Of a stretch of 64,000 bases of DNA, positions 23,151-36,230 are shown in pieces. The stretch is from assembly GCF_947179515.1 (NCBI RefSeq), contig NC_067480.1:11792201-11856200 (forward strand), read 5' to 3'. This DNA is from Apodemus sylvaticus (lineage: Eukaryota; Chordata; Mammalia; Rodentia; Muridae). The stretch's first letter is position 1. Every line of letters starts with the position of its first letter. The position numbers and the translations under genes are program-made. The notes under the pieces are model-generated. The model saw only the letters and a list, made by a program, of their open reading frames with translations, did not search any database and was not told where the DNA came from.

Positions 23151-23475
23151 TCTATTAAGACTTCCACTTTTAGATTTTTATGATATCATACATGTGTGAC
23201 TGTATGTATATGTGTATCTACCTCTATATAAGTTTCATGTGCTTTTGTTAGCTCTTTTTTTTTTTGGTTGATTATTTCGTTTGTTTTTAGTTTTGTTTTT
23301 TCACTTTCTGTTTTTTGTATTTGTCTTATTTTATTTTATCTCTTAGACATATGTTTCTTAGACAGAAGGGGTATATTTTGGATATAAGGGATATGGGAAA
23401 GAACTGGGAGGAGTAAGGGTGAAAGATAATTGTTATCATTATATGAAAGTTGCTTTTAATAAAAAAAAAGAAAGA

Positions 23476-23985
23476 ACTTATCAGAACTTGGTTTTATAGC
23501 AAGTGCTATAGTTTATAGCTAAAAGGAAAATTTGTAACCATTAAAAAGTACATGGGGGGGCTCAGGGGAAGGATTCTGTGAGGGGGAGCACAGAAAGGGG
23601 TAGCAGTGGTATATAAAATAAATGATAAATATCAGAAAAGTGTTTGGCAGAAATAGGAAAGGTGCTTGGAGGAATTAGAGTTACAAGAATGCATTGTATG
23701 TGTGTATCAAATTAACAAAGACAAAATCTAATAAAAATTATAAATTAAAAAGTGTGATAAGTACAGAATGAAAAATTCAAACTATTCCACCTGGTTTGGA
23801 GAAAGAGGAATACATGAAAATAGAGAGAAGATAGGCTAAATAAAATAAAATCTGAAACATTATGAAAATATGTTGGAAGGAATAAAATAAAACATAAAAG
23901 GATATTATTAATTATACTAAGTATGATTAAATGGAAATCACCCCTTAAAATACCTGATTTGAAGTAGAACCTCAAATACATGCTC

Positions 23986-24058
<73 letters not shown>

Positions 24059-26160
24059 GACAACGAGACAGATAAGCACCAAATATTTGAAACAAAAGGA
24101 AAATAAACATTCTGATTGTTGTCCAACAAAATGGGATTTGCCCTGAGAGCACTAAAGAATTTTCAGAATGGAATTATTGGCATTAAAATGAGGAAGATAA
24201 CAACTGATATAAATCTACATAAACAAACAGCAGAACGCCCATAGGAAAGACCAGAAAACTAGAAATATGTAAGTTCAGAAAGTGGAAGAACACTCAAAAT
24301 TTCATTAGTTTCTCAGGATTCTGAAGGGACAGTCAGTAAGACCCGAGCAGCTAGCTGTGTCTTCTCAGTGTGTAATTTCTGAGTGGCGTACAGGGAGTAC
24401 TAACTACATATCCCATGCCTGTGGGTTCTCTTTAATGGTTTCAAATTACACTCACATGTTTGTGAAAATCATAAAAACATCCATTAGAAAGCATATGTAT
24501 GAAATCCTTGGAATGACTAGGGAATGTCTTTGATTATGGCAGTATAGTACATGTTCTAGAGAGTGAAGATTACTTAATATCCACATGTCCTAGGTCCTTC
24601 CACATGGACTTTGTCAACCATGTCTTCTTCATCTGTGTTAATTGCAAATAGATACAGAGACTGTGATTTGAAATGTCTTCAGTTTTAATGTTTCATTACA
24701 TTTGTGGTAAGTTTATTTCAAGTGAGAGAAAAAAGCTGAAAACGTATTAAACTTCATATTTAACTTCATAATTATAACTTCATAAACGTTATGGTAACTT
24801 TATAATAAAAACATTAAACAAAACATTAAGCGGTTGCCTTTTAGAAAACTCCTATTTTCAGAAAATAGAAGATATCTTTTTTGCTTGATAAAATACCAAA
24901 ATATTTTGAAAATGTAAGTTCAATGATTCACTGCTATGGGCTCATTCCTACAATCTCTGCAATAATTGATGAAATGGCAGCTGTTCCTCCTATTTGTACA
25001 CTATTTGTGAAGATTCTCTAAGCAACTAACTTTCTCAAAAGCAAATCACTTTGCTACAAAATACATGAATTGAAAGAAAATACTAATTCTTTTGGTCTGG
25101 CTGCCAGGTTCATTTTAATTGAAAGGCTTGACTACATTCTTTTTATAAGAGGTATGTATGAATTAATGAGACTCTAATTTGATCCTTATTTTTCTTTATG
25201 ACTTTTCTCTTGCAAAATTCTTCCACTTAAAATACAATTTTACAAGTTCAAAATGATTTAATGAGGACTTTAATTGGAATTAGGTTAAGCTGGAGAAAAT
25301 TACCATATTTATAGCATGCATAATTCACAGCATGCATATTTTATGTCTTTATGTAATTGAATCCAGCTTATATATGTTATTATTGCATACTTCACTGTTT
25401 AAACAATATTTATTATACTTGTGAATTATTGACATTTTATTAGGTATAGTTTGAATTTATTATGTTAATGTTTCCATTATTCATCAATGAATCAAAAAAA
25501 ACCTTTTAACATCGAATGTTATTTTTGGTACACTTTATTTTGTCAATTTTTTCTTCAGTCTTAAATGAGAAGATAATTTTGATACTTATCATTTATTCCG
25601 CTTTCTTGTCTTATTGCATGGGATAGAATTGTTAAGTATTAATATCACAAAACGTGTTCTGGTCTTGTTTCTTTAAATATGTATGCTACTTGTGCTATCT
25701 GTAAAGCTAACAGTTGCTGCTTGTTTACTTGAGAGAGATAAGACCCATCTTTTTAAAGAGATGATTAAAGTGCCTTCCAAGTGCCTTTACTAGTACACTG
25801 TTTACTTCATTTAACAGTCTGATATGATTAAATGAGTTTAAATTTCATTCTGTTGTGATCTACACAAAATGTTTCTGCATTATGTGAAAGACCCTATTTA
25901 ACCATAGTTAGATACTTTTAATAATTTACTGAATTCAGTTAGTCATATTTGGTATTTTTATGCCTAGTATTTTATTATAAAATTTTTCTCAATGCCATAT
26001 TTACCAACGAAAACTATTTTTAAGCATGAAGAATATATAAGATTTAGTTCACATACACATTCTGTGAAAATTAGACTGAGTAGAAAGTATTCAAATTTTA
26101 AAATATTGGCATTAATTTATAAGTAACATGGCATGAAAATCATTGTACTTTATTTTTAAT
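23476..26160. other. Unassigned AT-rich DNA
   Basis: Apart from the TA tract at 23990-24054 I recognise no repeat family, exon or RNA gene. Stop codons are dense in all frames. Confidence 0.55.
23990..24054. repeat. (TA)n microsatellite
   Basis: Roughly 30 uninterrupted TA units. Confidence 0.98.
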
Positions 26161-26162
26161 TT

Positions 26163-26958
26163 TTTTATTTTTTTTTAATATTTTTATTTTCTATATTCTT
26201 TGTTTACATTCCAAATGATTTCCCCTTTCCCAGATCCCCCCTCCCCATATGTCCCATAAACCTTCTTCTTTCCACCCATTCTTCAATCACCTCCCTCCTT
26301 TTTCTCTGTCCTTATATTCCCCTCCAATGCTAGATCAATCCTTTCCAGGATCAGGACCCTCTCCATATTTCTTCATGGGAGTTATTTGTTATGCCATTTG
26401 TGCCTTTGGTATTCAGAGCTTCTGGGCTAATTAATATCCACTTATCAGAGATTGCATTCCATGTGTATTCTTTTGTGATTGGGCTACCTCACTTAGGATG
26501 ATATTTTTCAGATCAAACCATTTGCCTAAGAATTCATTGTTTCTAATAGCTGAGTAGTATTCCATTGTATAAATATACCACATTTTCTGTATCCATTCCT
26601 CCTTTGAGGGACATCTGGGTTCTTTCCAGCTTCTGGCTATTATAAATAAGGCTGCTATGAACATAATGGAGCATGTGTCTTTATTGCGTGCCGGGGATTC
26701 CTCTGGGTATATGCCCAGGAGAGGTATAGCAGGGTCCTCTGGAAGTCTCATGTCCAGTTTTCTGAGGAACCGCCAGACTGATTTCCAAAGTGGTTGTATA
26801 GCATAAGCTATTGGTATTCTGTTCAGGAACTTTTCCCCTGTGCCCATGTCCTCAAGGGTTTTCCCCAGTTTCTTTTCTATTAGTTTCAGTGTGTCTGGTT
26901 TTACATGGAGGTCCTTGATCCACTTGGAATGGAGTTTAGTACATGGAGATAAGAATGT
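26163..26958 (-). mobile_element. 5'-truncated L1 with internal deletion
   Basis: A T-rich tail and TTTACATTCCAAATGATTTC mark the 3' end on the left; the 3' UTR then passes into ORF2 antisense at 26431. At about 26802 the sequence jumps from the GTTGTA block to AGCATAAGCTATTGG, omitting about 430 bp present in the long copy (roughly 16322-16756 there). Sequence upstream of the jump continues to 26957. No target-site duplication is obvious. Confidence 0.85.
26431..26958 (-). pseudogene. L1 ORF2 C-terminal fragment with internal deletion
   Basis: Read on the minus strand, an open frame of 138 codons from 26847 joins a segment with IPIAYA directly to QPLWKSVWRFLRK and continues to the normal ORF2 stop at 26431-26433 (LISGY). 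The deletion removes the Cys-rich C-terminal block. It is not a functional protein. Confidence 0.85.
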
Positions 26959-26995
26959 AACCCAATTTGCCTGGGCTACAACACCACATTTAAAT

Positions 26996-27138
26996 TTTTT
27001 TTTAATATTTTTATTTTCTATATTCTTTGTTTACATTCCAAATGATTTCCCCTTTCCCAGATCCCCCCCTCCCCATATGTCCCATAAACCTTCTTCTCTC
27101 CATCCCTTTTCCAATCACCTCCCTCCTTTTTCATTTCC
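26996..27138 (-). mobile_element. Short L1 3'-UTR fragment
   Basis: A second L1 3' end repeats the tail and first ~140 bp of the 3' UTR seen at 26163, in the same orientation. A 37-bp island separates it from the first copy. Confidence 0.85.
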
Positions 27139-27140
27139 TG

Positions 27141-27358
27141 ATTTTTGAGACAGGGTCTTTCTACACTGTAGCTTGACTTTTGGTTACTTTGTGAGTTCTT
27201 CTTTCTTCCATTCTTTCTCATCTCTCTTCTACCACACTTTCAAACCCCTAACACAGCCATGGTTTTCCTGAAATTCTGAGACCAGGCCAGCCTCAAACTC
27301 ATAGAGATCCACTTGCCTCTGCCTCCTGAGTTCATGGATTAATGTCATACACTACTAA
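27141..27358 (-). mobile_element. Old B1-type SINE with internal insertion
   Basis: TTTTTGAGACAGGGTCTTTC (start of antisense B1) and ACCAGGCCAGCCTCAAACTC...CCTCTGCCTCCTGAG (rest of it) are separated by about 80 bp of unrelated sequence at 27190-27270. It is degenerate. Confidence 0.65.
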
Positions 27359-27400
27359 AGATCGTATTAACAGTTAGTGTTTTAAATGTTTTATGGTGTT

Positions 27401-27403
<3 letters not shown>

Positions 27404-27443
<40 letters not shown>
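27404..27443. repeat. (TG)n microsatellite
   Basis: About 20 TG units. Confidence 0.97.
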
Positions 27444-27446
<3 letters not shown>

Positions 27447-27659
27447 ATTAACCTGGATGAATTTTATAATTCTTGACATTTTTAATTGGAATTATAAATT
27501 TTCTATTAAGTCCATTTACTTTATATATAAAAATACTGGCATAATTTCACACACACATACACTAAAGCTTAAAAATTACATGCCCTTTTAAAAGAACTAT
27601 TAAATAATACCTATAAAATATTATGTTATCTTCATTTCATTTTATTACCCATAATGGGT

Positions 27660-28031
27660 AATCTTGACTGGAGGTTGGTGCACTTGGAAGAGAGAATATT
27701 AGGTGAAAATTTGCCTCTATCAGATTAGTCTGTGGACATTCCTGTGAGGACATTTTCTTGATTGCTAGTTGATGTAAGAAGTCACAGTCAGCCTACTATG
27801 GACTTTACTGTCCCTAGACAGGTAACCTGGGTTGTGTTAGAAAGAACTGAGTGTGAGTTTGGGAACAAACCAGTAATCGGCACTCCTTGATGTTCTGCTG
27901 CAAGTTGCTGCCTGAACTTCTTGTTTTGGCTTCCTCTGATGGAATCTAACCTAAAAGGCAAATATTCCCTTTCCTCCCCAATTTGTTTTGGTCATAACAT
28001 TTTATTACAGAAACTGAAAAGCAAACTAGAC
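27660..28031 (+). mobile_element. Solo LTR, MaLR-type (probably ORR1/MT group)
   Basis: Blocks such as TCTGTGGACATTCCTGTGAG, ACCAGTAATCGGCACTCCTTG and TTCCCTTTCCTCCCCAATTT match the usual order of rodent MaLR LTRs, and the end reads ACAGAAACTGAAAAGCAAAC. It is well diverged. No internal region is attached. Confidence 0.6.
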
Positions 28032-28284
28032 TATCATCAATGAGTTCCTTAAGGAGTTGAGAATGATTTAATAGTTTTTCTTAAAGTTCATTGATAACAT
28101 GGTTGCATACCTTGTGTATTTTGTGCTTGCCAAATACTTTGTGATCAATAAATCATAAATAACATTTGCTATAGATGAAAATTATGTACTATGTAGGACC
28201 ATAATACATGTATTACCAGTTAAATTCTATAGTGTTAAAATTTTGCTTCTCTTTGTATGAACTTAAGAATCTTTTGTCTATATG

Positions 28285-28457
28285 CACAAATGCATACATG
28301 CATGCAGATTCAGGTAGAAGTCAGAAGGGGCTACCAACTTCCAAAGAGCTAGTTTGATAGGAGGTTGTTAGCTGCCTGACATGTTACAGGGAACAAAACT
28401 CTAGTTGTCTGCAACAGAGTAAACACTCATAACTGTTGGGTCATCTTTCCAACCTCA
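28285..28457 (-). mobile_element. B3-type SINE
   Basis: The plus strand reads GCATGCAGATTCAGGTAGAA, then AACAAAACTCTAGTTGTC, ending CTGTTGGGTCATCTTTCCA. That is the reverse complement of a B3 element, with the tRNA-like head on the right. It is old. Confidence 0.6.
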
Positions 28458-28549
28458 TATCTTGTCATATTTTACTAATAATGAAGATTTAAAAATGGCT
28501 GCACATGCTTTCTTCCAAGTAATGTCAGTCATCAAACCCACAGATTCTT

Positions 28550-28789
28550 TTTATTTTATTTTATTGGATAATTTATGTATTTACATTTCAAATGTTATCC
28601 CCTTTCCCAGTTTCCCCTCTGGAAACTCCCTATCCTATCCCCACTACCCCTGCTTCTATGAAGGTGCTCACCCACCCATCTACCCACTTCTACCTCACCG
28701 TGCTTGCATTCCCCTACACTGGGCATTGAGCCTTTACAGGACCAAAGGCTTCTCCTCTGCTTGATTCCAGACAATGCTATCATCTGCTA
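28550..28789 (-). mobile_element. L1 3'-UTR fragment with target-site duplication
   Basis: A 240-bp 5'-truncated L1 tail. The flanks are CAAACCCACAGATTCTT at 28533-28549 and CAAACCCATAGATTCTT at 28790-28806: a 17-bp duplication with one mismatch that fixes both ends. Confidence 0.93.
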
Positions 28790-28806
28790 CAAACCCATAG
28801 ATTCTT

Positions 28807-31800
28807 AATATTTTTGTTTTATGTGTCTAGTAGAAATACAGTAGGAAACAATTGTGAAAAACCTTCAAAGGTGGAATAAGTCATAATTAATAACATCAAT
28901 GTTTAAACAAAAATTACAGATTCAACTACTTGAAATATATAAACCAAAATATTGTAATTATAATACAGTATTTCAAATGTAAAGATAAATAATTAATAAT
29001 ATGGACTTTGCTCCAATACTGCTTAGTTCCAAAGTGCAAAACATAAATATGACATGTATTTTAGAATTGCTAATATTAAAATTTCAGATCAAATGTTAAT
29101 GTTAAATACTTGGCAATGTCCTGATTTATATTTATGTAACTTAAATTTTCTGCTTGAGAGTTTTACCAAATACTATCAGACATCACTTCTTCTGTCAAAG
29201 AATTAATATTTTCTACATTTTCTGAAAGAACTTGAAGTGTGCAACCTTCAGAGGGAGAGCATTATTGTCTGTGTATTATAAGTATGCTAGTGTTTATTCA
29301 TGATTATTTAGAGGACAGCAGTGACTGCCAGATGCTTTCCAAACTGCTCTCAACCTAATTGTATGCTAAATATGTGTATTTGTTCATTTTTCATCCAGTG
29401 CATGCAAACGTGTGTACGTATGTGTGCATATGTGTGTGTGCTATAGTGATCCTGGAAACTGCAGGAAGATTTGCTAGAACTGTTTCTCATTCTCTTCTTA
29501 CACCATGAATGTGTGTATGCCCTGGGGTCCAAACCCAGGCTTTCAGGCTTGGCTACTTTACCTGCTGAGCGATCCCATTGCCTTCTACTTTAATTTCCGA
29601 GATAGGACTTCTTACGGGAGGTCACCAATTCAGCAGAATTTACTGGTAAGTGAGCTCCAGGAGTCCTCCCATCTCTGGCTTTCTGATGTTAAGTTTATAG
29701 GAATATAGTTCTGAATAAGCCCGCTCCCCAGCTGTGAAGTAGAGAAACGTGGATGTTCACAACCAACCTCAATGACCACTTATGTAGTGATGCAATAATT
29801 GAAGCACTACCTCAAACTAAAGAATTTTTGTCTAGTTTTCCTGTCTTTCGACCTCTTGCTACTAATTATTCTTAGTTCCAATTAGTAGCTTTAGTGACTA
29901 AGACATTGTGTGCGATATGTTAGCTATGTATGTCAGAGATTGATCCAGTTGTGACACAAAATAAAAGCCTTCCTATTTGTATACAAATTAGATGACAACC
30001 ATTTTTTTTTTTGGAGAGCAATTCACACATCTGCCAGCTAAATTTTACTCATACATCAAATTAGATGTTGAAACTGTTCCTTACCATCTGTATTCTATAA
30101 ACTCTTGAATGGTAATTTACCTTGATTATACAAAATATATTTTGTAAATGGAAAGTCTATTTGTCTTAATCTGTGATGGATTTGTAATATGTTATCACAG
30201 GAATTATGAAGAGATGGGGCAGGGGGATCATGTGTGATTCTCATATTTACATATCTCAACACCTTACTGGTATCTGGCTATTTAATGAGCTCTAACAAGT
30301 AGATATGTGCTTAAGTGGCATGCGTTAGCCTAATGAATCTAACCTTCTGATAGTGGTTATGTACTGTTTTCTCTGCTTGTGATAATCTTGAATAGTGTAT
30401 ACTGATATGTTAGTATATGTCAGAATTGTAAGGTTGAAATATCCTGGAACCCAGGACATCTACAATATTGATTACAGATGTCCTGGAACTGGTTTCCACG
30501 CATATTGATTTGACTTGGATGAAGAATAAACTCCTCTTGTCTTAAATCATTGATATTTTGGTGATCATTCATTATAGTATTTTGATCACTTCTGAGAAAT
30601 ATATCAAGAACTCTGTTAACCTAGACTTTAATTCAGTAGTGGGAAATTGGTGAATGGATTCTTATAATTATTCAGACACTATTTTTATAGAAATGACTGT
30701 AAAACATACTCATCTGTGTACATATGTTAATTTAACATTTTATCTTTATGTACATTGTTTGCTTTATTTATAACATCATTCCAGTCATTTAACTGTTTTC
30801 AGATACATAAGTGCATGGTGACAATTATATTTGACCTATAAATGTTGAACTCATCCATTTTCTTTGTACCACTTGTCTCAGGACATGATTGATTATGCAT
30901 AATGTGCTCCACCCATTGAATTTTGTTGTCATATTTTGTACTTGTCAGTAGAATATGTAACATGAAATATTTATGTCTCTTGAGGAACCTTAAATATGCA
31001 TCTCAGCATTTGAAGTAGACAATGGTAGTAGTAAATATTTATTAATTGCAAAGAATGACACTGGCAATTATGAGATGAACTGCACAAATATGGAATTCCC
31101 ATACCAAATGCCAACATATATATTGATATCTAATATGTAATAAGTTTGACATCTCTGAATATAATTCTAGGGTTCTTTATAGGAAGAATACATAAACATA
31201 TTGAAAGATACTATTAGGTTTATTTTTCTGTTTTTATTTTCCTCCTAGGGGGATCTAGAGAAGTAAAAAAAAATTATCAAATTTAGTCTCTTTGAATATC
31301 CATTTGAAATTATTTGCTTTTATATTGAATCGCTGTTAAAAATTTGATTTCTAAGTATAGCAAAAATCGTCTTTGACTATGTTTCTAACCACATGGAACT
31401 TAGAGTTTCTTGGGGGAAGACATTCAAAATGAATAACATTGTGGGATAATTTCATAGAGTAATGATTTTTGGAAGATCTGTTACGGAGTATTTGACTGAA
31501 GACCTGAGTGATGATATCTAATAACCATAAAAATCAAGCATGCACTTACTTTGGAGTCCATGGAAGACAGATACGACCTTGCAATGGCTATCAGCTGATT
31601 GCGCTGCCTTAGCTCCTGCTTATGGAGTCAGTGCTTTGTATTGGACACAATCCTCTTGTGAATTAGTGAATAAGTAACATTCCCTAGTGGATATTTCTGG
31701 TGTTAGTTTCTGATTTGTATATATGAGACATTAAATCTGTAGCTGGTCTCATTTATTTGGAGGCAGCACTCTGCATGTTATAATAAATGTATAATCATAA

Positions 31801-33249
31801 CAAAGTTGAGTCTATCTTATTCAATTTTGTGATAAGTTTATTTATTTTTTATTACCAGGGGCTACTACAATGTCTTCTAGATGATCACTCATACCCACCC
31901 CTTGTCTTCTAATTTGTTTATTTTATCAATACTTTAAAAAATTAATTTACATTAAATTAAATACTTTTTTAAAAAGTCAACTCAAGGACTGCCATTAATT
32001 CCATAGTCACATGGTTCCTTAACATTACAGTTCTTATAAGTCTGGCACGGACCATTCACATATGTCCATGCTATGTCTTTCTACCTGAACACATGGCTTA
32101 TGAAAGCTGTCTATGACATGTCCCATTTTTCTTCTTGTTTATGATGTATTTGATTTATAAGTCTAGGACTATCCCACTCCTTCTGGTATATTCTTATCTG
32201 AATTACTTCAGTCTCAATAAGACTGCATAAAGAGTCAATAAGACTCAAAAGCATATATAGTATCACAGCAAATATTATGATTTATACATTGTGATTAAAT
32301 ATTTTGCTAAATTTACTTTGGGGTTTTTAAAACAATGAATATACTATAGAAACATTTCAATCCTCTCAGCTATTATCTTTCTTCCTGACTCCAAATCAGC
32401 CACTACTGTGAACTTATCCCTTTCCTTCCCATGACCTTATTCCAAACCACCCTTTGTAATTGTAATCTCTATCTGAATTTGGAAAATGAGAGCTGGTAAA
32501 ATTTATGGAGTAAAAAATAGACTATTATCTGAATCTATTTACTTCTAGAATTCCAAGCCAAATAGAGTTTGGACAGAAAGATTCATATAAAATGTCACAT
32601 ATTTATTAATTATCATTTGAATAGTGATAATTTATATGTTAAATATCTCTATATCTTTATATCATTTTACATATTTTAAATTTATATAAATGGACTCATA
32701 TGGTTGCATTTATTCTTCTTTAATATTACAGCATATATTTGCTGATACTGAGCCGATTTACTACCTTTATATTATGATAATAATTATATTAATTATTGCA
32801 AAATTAAACCATAACTTAATGATATAAACAGTTTCTAATCTAAGAAGGTTTCATTGAATATTCTTCTAATATTTTATATATGTTGATATGTAAACGTTTG
32901 TCTTGATTTTAAACCAATGAGGACATTACTGAAAAATATATTTAGTACTATTATTTTACAAAAAGATGTTTTCAAAGTTCTCTAGTATAGTCTTAACAAT
33001 TCCCATTCCCTCACATGCAAGATCCAATTTCTCTATATTTATCCCTAAAACTGGTTAGTAAACATATGTTCTATATTTTTATGTGCATTTCCCTAAATAG
33101 TGACATTTTTATATTTTGGGGTTAATATTACTTTTTGTTGATCTATTAGTTATTTTACTCAGTCAGATGAAGTTATTTACATTTTATAATAATATTTTAT
33201 TTATTCTTTAAAACTTTCATACATGTATAGAATATATCTTTTTTTCTTG
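28807..33249. other. Unassigned AT-rich DNA
   Basis: The longest stretch with almost no recognised repeat. A TG-rich run lies near 29405-29445 and a probable ancient SINE at 29510-29700. No exon-like block, CpG cluster or RNA gene is seen. Confidence 0.55.
29510..29700 (-). mobile_element. Probable ancient B4/RSINE-type SINE
   Basis: CCTGCTGAGCGATCCCATTG is the reversed tRNA-like head, and the following GAGATAGGACTTCTTACGGG and CCTCCCATCTCTGGCTTTCT resemble an antisense B1-like half. A fused tRNA/7SL SINE of B4 or RSINE1 type would give this order. Divergence is heavy. Confidence 0.45.
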
Positions 33250-33460
33250 TTTTTTTATTATTTATTTATTTATTTTTTAATTTATTGATATATTTATTTA
33301 CATTTCAAATGATTTCCCCTTTTCTGGACCCCCACTCCCCGAAAGTCCCATCAGTCCCCTTCCCTCCCCCTGTTTTCCCACCCAACCCTTCCCACTTTCC
33401 TGTTCTGATTTTGTTCAATACTGCTTCACTGAGTCTTTGCAGAACAAGGGGCCACTCCTC
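33250..33460 (-). mobile_element. L1 3'-UTR fragment
   Basis: A T-rich tail, TTTACATTTCAAATGATTTC, then the same antisense 3' UTR subtype as the L1 at 2330-2560 (both share the block reading CAATACTGCTTCACTGAGTC here). TATATCTT occurs on both sides (near 33233 and 33463) and may be a short target-site duplication. Confidence 0.85.
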
Positions 33461-36230
33461 CGTATATCTTAATTATAATTATTTGTAGCACCTCAATTCA
33501 ATTTTCCTCAGAACCATCTCTCTCAAAACATCTCGCTTCTATTTTTTGTCTCCTCTTTTAAGTTCTTAAATTCTATTATATTTTAATCAACTGAGCACAA
33601 TTAGTGATACTTCTATGTTCATTTGTCTATATCCTGCCAATTGTAACAATATTTTACACTTAGATCTTCATATTGGTCTTTAACATCATATTATCGTAGG
33701 AGCCATTCAACCTCACGTTTCCTATCACTGGATTCCTCTAATTCATGTGCTGGTCAAAGATGCTCCCTTTTTATTCATTATTAGGTTCCCAAAGATGTCT
33801 TTCAGTAGCCTTTATACTAGAAGCCATGTTTGTTTCTACCTATCATTTCTGTATCTTTAAAAGGCTATCTGGTCAATATTCTGTATGTAATGGATAGCTT
33901 AGCTTTAAATATTTTATTTTGTTCTGTTTTTAATTTGTTGAGTAAATGGTTACAGGGATGAACAAATGATTGGATTAGCTGTATCATTTTTAAAGCAAGT
34001 TAATCATGATTAGTCAAGGAAACTTCTCAGTCCTAACTGTTCACCTCATACTCTTGACAATTAAAGCTGTAAATTACCACCACTTGAAACTTACCTTTAT
34101 ATTTTCACTAGGTCTTATCTGTTTATCACAACAACTCTGTTCAAGTAGCCAGTGAAACAAGAATAATGGTGGTGGTGGGAGCAACAGGAGTGGAGATTGC
34201 CCTTTATTTTAAGTGTCTTTTCACAGTAAAACACTGTGGAGCATTTATGCAAATGTTTGAATAACAAAGGCAATTGTTCTGATCATGAGCCCCAAAGAGA
34301 AGGCTCAGTGAATTAGTTGTAAACAAAGTATAGCTCTTTATGGTACGAGAACACTTAAATGCTTGATTGTAGTCTGATAAACTATAAAAAGAATAGTTTA
34401 ATTTTAACTTTTCCCTGGTATACTGACTAAAGTTTTAACAATCTGTGTTTCAATTTGCATTACATAAAAAGAACATTAACAGCTGTCAAGATGATTGTTT
34501 ACAATTTGTATCCATAGGTTTTCCAAGGTGAAAACTTTACTTTTAGAAAGTGTTGTTTTTCTAATTAAATCTTTGAATTGTGTATTTGTGCTGAATATTA
34601 GACATAGATTATATTGATGACCATGACTATGTTTTCTGGATCATTCATATAATTTTTCTTAGTGTCTTACCTCATATAAAACTAGTAAGAATTTAGATAA
34701 GGTCAAGAAACATAGCTAAGGTAGAATTCTCAGTTTTTGCATTTATCTAATGACCATATACTACAGATTATTTATTAAGAATTGGTAATAATATTGGGAA
34801 GGTTTTAGTGAGAACCTCAAGCATACTGCTCAGCCAAAGATCATAGATTTTAGGAATCCAACACACATGGATATATACTTCATTTATTCAACATCTAAAA
34901 TTTTAAAGAAATTTCTGACAGATCATTGACTTAAGGGTTAGCATTTCATCTTGAAAGCAGGAGATATGAGATAAAGGAAATCATGAGAGGGGGAGGGGCA
35001 GAAATTGGAAAGTAGTGGAGTATGAGGGGAAATGTGATCAATATAAAATTGCACACATAGTTTAAAACTACATATACTTTTAAAATTAGAAAAAAAATTT
35101 TTTATAAAAGTTTGAATGGAGGCTCATTATGTGGGACAAAGCCACTCTTTGAAGCTACATAAGATTATTAAATAAAAATTCTGGTGCTTATAGATTAGTC
35201 TGACAGTTTGGTTAGAGAAGTTTCTTTCTGGAGATTACAGTGTAAACATACAGTCAATGTGCTGAGAATGACTGTTTAATGCTCATCCCTAAACATCTAG
35301 ATTAGGCTTAGGGAACTGTCATTGAAAAGCAGATAGAAAAAGCTGGAAAGAGGAAGTGCTGTAGAGCACTGTTCTCTGACCATGAACTCTCAGCTGGCAT
35401 GTGTGTTCAAGGCCTGCACATGATTAGGCCCTGTTGACATTCTGTCATAGAGGGAGGGGAAACCCTTATTAAAGACTAAACTCATTGTCTCTGTTACAGA
35501 GAGTAAATAATTTTGAGAAGCAGATGATGAAGCTATGGCCTTTTAGGTTAAATTTATATTTCTATTACATATAAAAATTTTAATTCAATGGGTGGGATAG
35601 AGCAATGAGTTCCTTAAGAAAGGATAGTAGTATCAGAAAGTATTCATTATGGAGAACATATCACTACTTGGTCTGTAATATAGTTCTCCCTTTTATCAGG
35701 ATGCATGTAGGAAAGAGTTGATCTACAAAAAAGAAAAGTGACAGGGAGGGGGCAGAGTTCATCCAAAGGGCTGGTCAATGGTAAGACTTCTGTGTCAAGA
35801 GAACCATGACACAAAAACAGAATCAGAAAGGCTGTTAATAAAGAATGAGCTAGGACAGCAAATATGTGGGCACATAAAGGGTTGATAGAGGCTAGATGAA
35901 GAGTCAAGGTGGTGAGAACACTGACTCTGATTCAGGAGAGGTTCTGAACAATGTACCAGGGATAATAAAGTGGTAGGAGAGAGTTTTCCATCTTGGTAGA
36001 TGGAATAGCCAGGGGGATTGTCACAAAGTTATCAATCCACTTTTACCAGTACTGTTGGTAAGTTAAACTGGAACATTTACATGGCCAGTTCATTGTATGA
36101 CCTTGATGCTATGTTATTAGCGTTTGGCATTTAACACTTGGAAGATTTTTGAAAGTAAAGACTGGTAAGGCAAAGTTGCATACAGAATTTAATTATAGTA
36201 AACTGAAGAGGTCTGACTGTGATATCCTAA
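33461..36230. other. Unassigned intergenic DNA
   Basis: No firm repeat assignment. A purine-rich stretch near 34975-35060 may be an old L1 tail. A minus-strand open frame of 86 codons at 35647-35907 has no recognisable domain. Confidence 0.5.

Larger units (their letters stand above)
18493..23475 (+). mobile_element. Old rodent L1: ORF2 C-terminus and long 3' UTR, host of nested insertions
   Basis: Decayed ORF2 C-terminal sequence runs about 18493-19320 (AACTTCAAGTAGATCAAAG, ACCACTCTTGGGCATATACC, CATGAAATAATCAG). A long 3' UTR of an older rodent L1 type follows and can be traced on both sides of the LTR element at 20286-22497: ATCCCTTGTCACTAGATGAA before it, then TCAGCAGATGGGAAAATA, GGAGGCAGAAAGAATGTAGG and GATAGCCACTTGCAAATTAA after it, ending at an AATAAAAAAAAA tail near 23470. 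No useful reading frame remains. Internal microsatellites are listed separately. Confidence 0.7.

Noticed and set aside
22817..23199. Open frames rich in S, L, P and F
   Set aside because: They translate the CTTC microsatellite and its pyrimidine-rich flank within an L1 3' UTR.
35647..35907. 86-codon minus-strand open frame with hydrophobic stretch
   Set aside because: No homology I can name and no splice or promoter context; likely chance.
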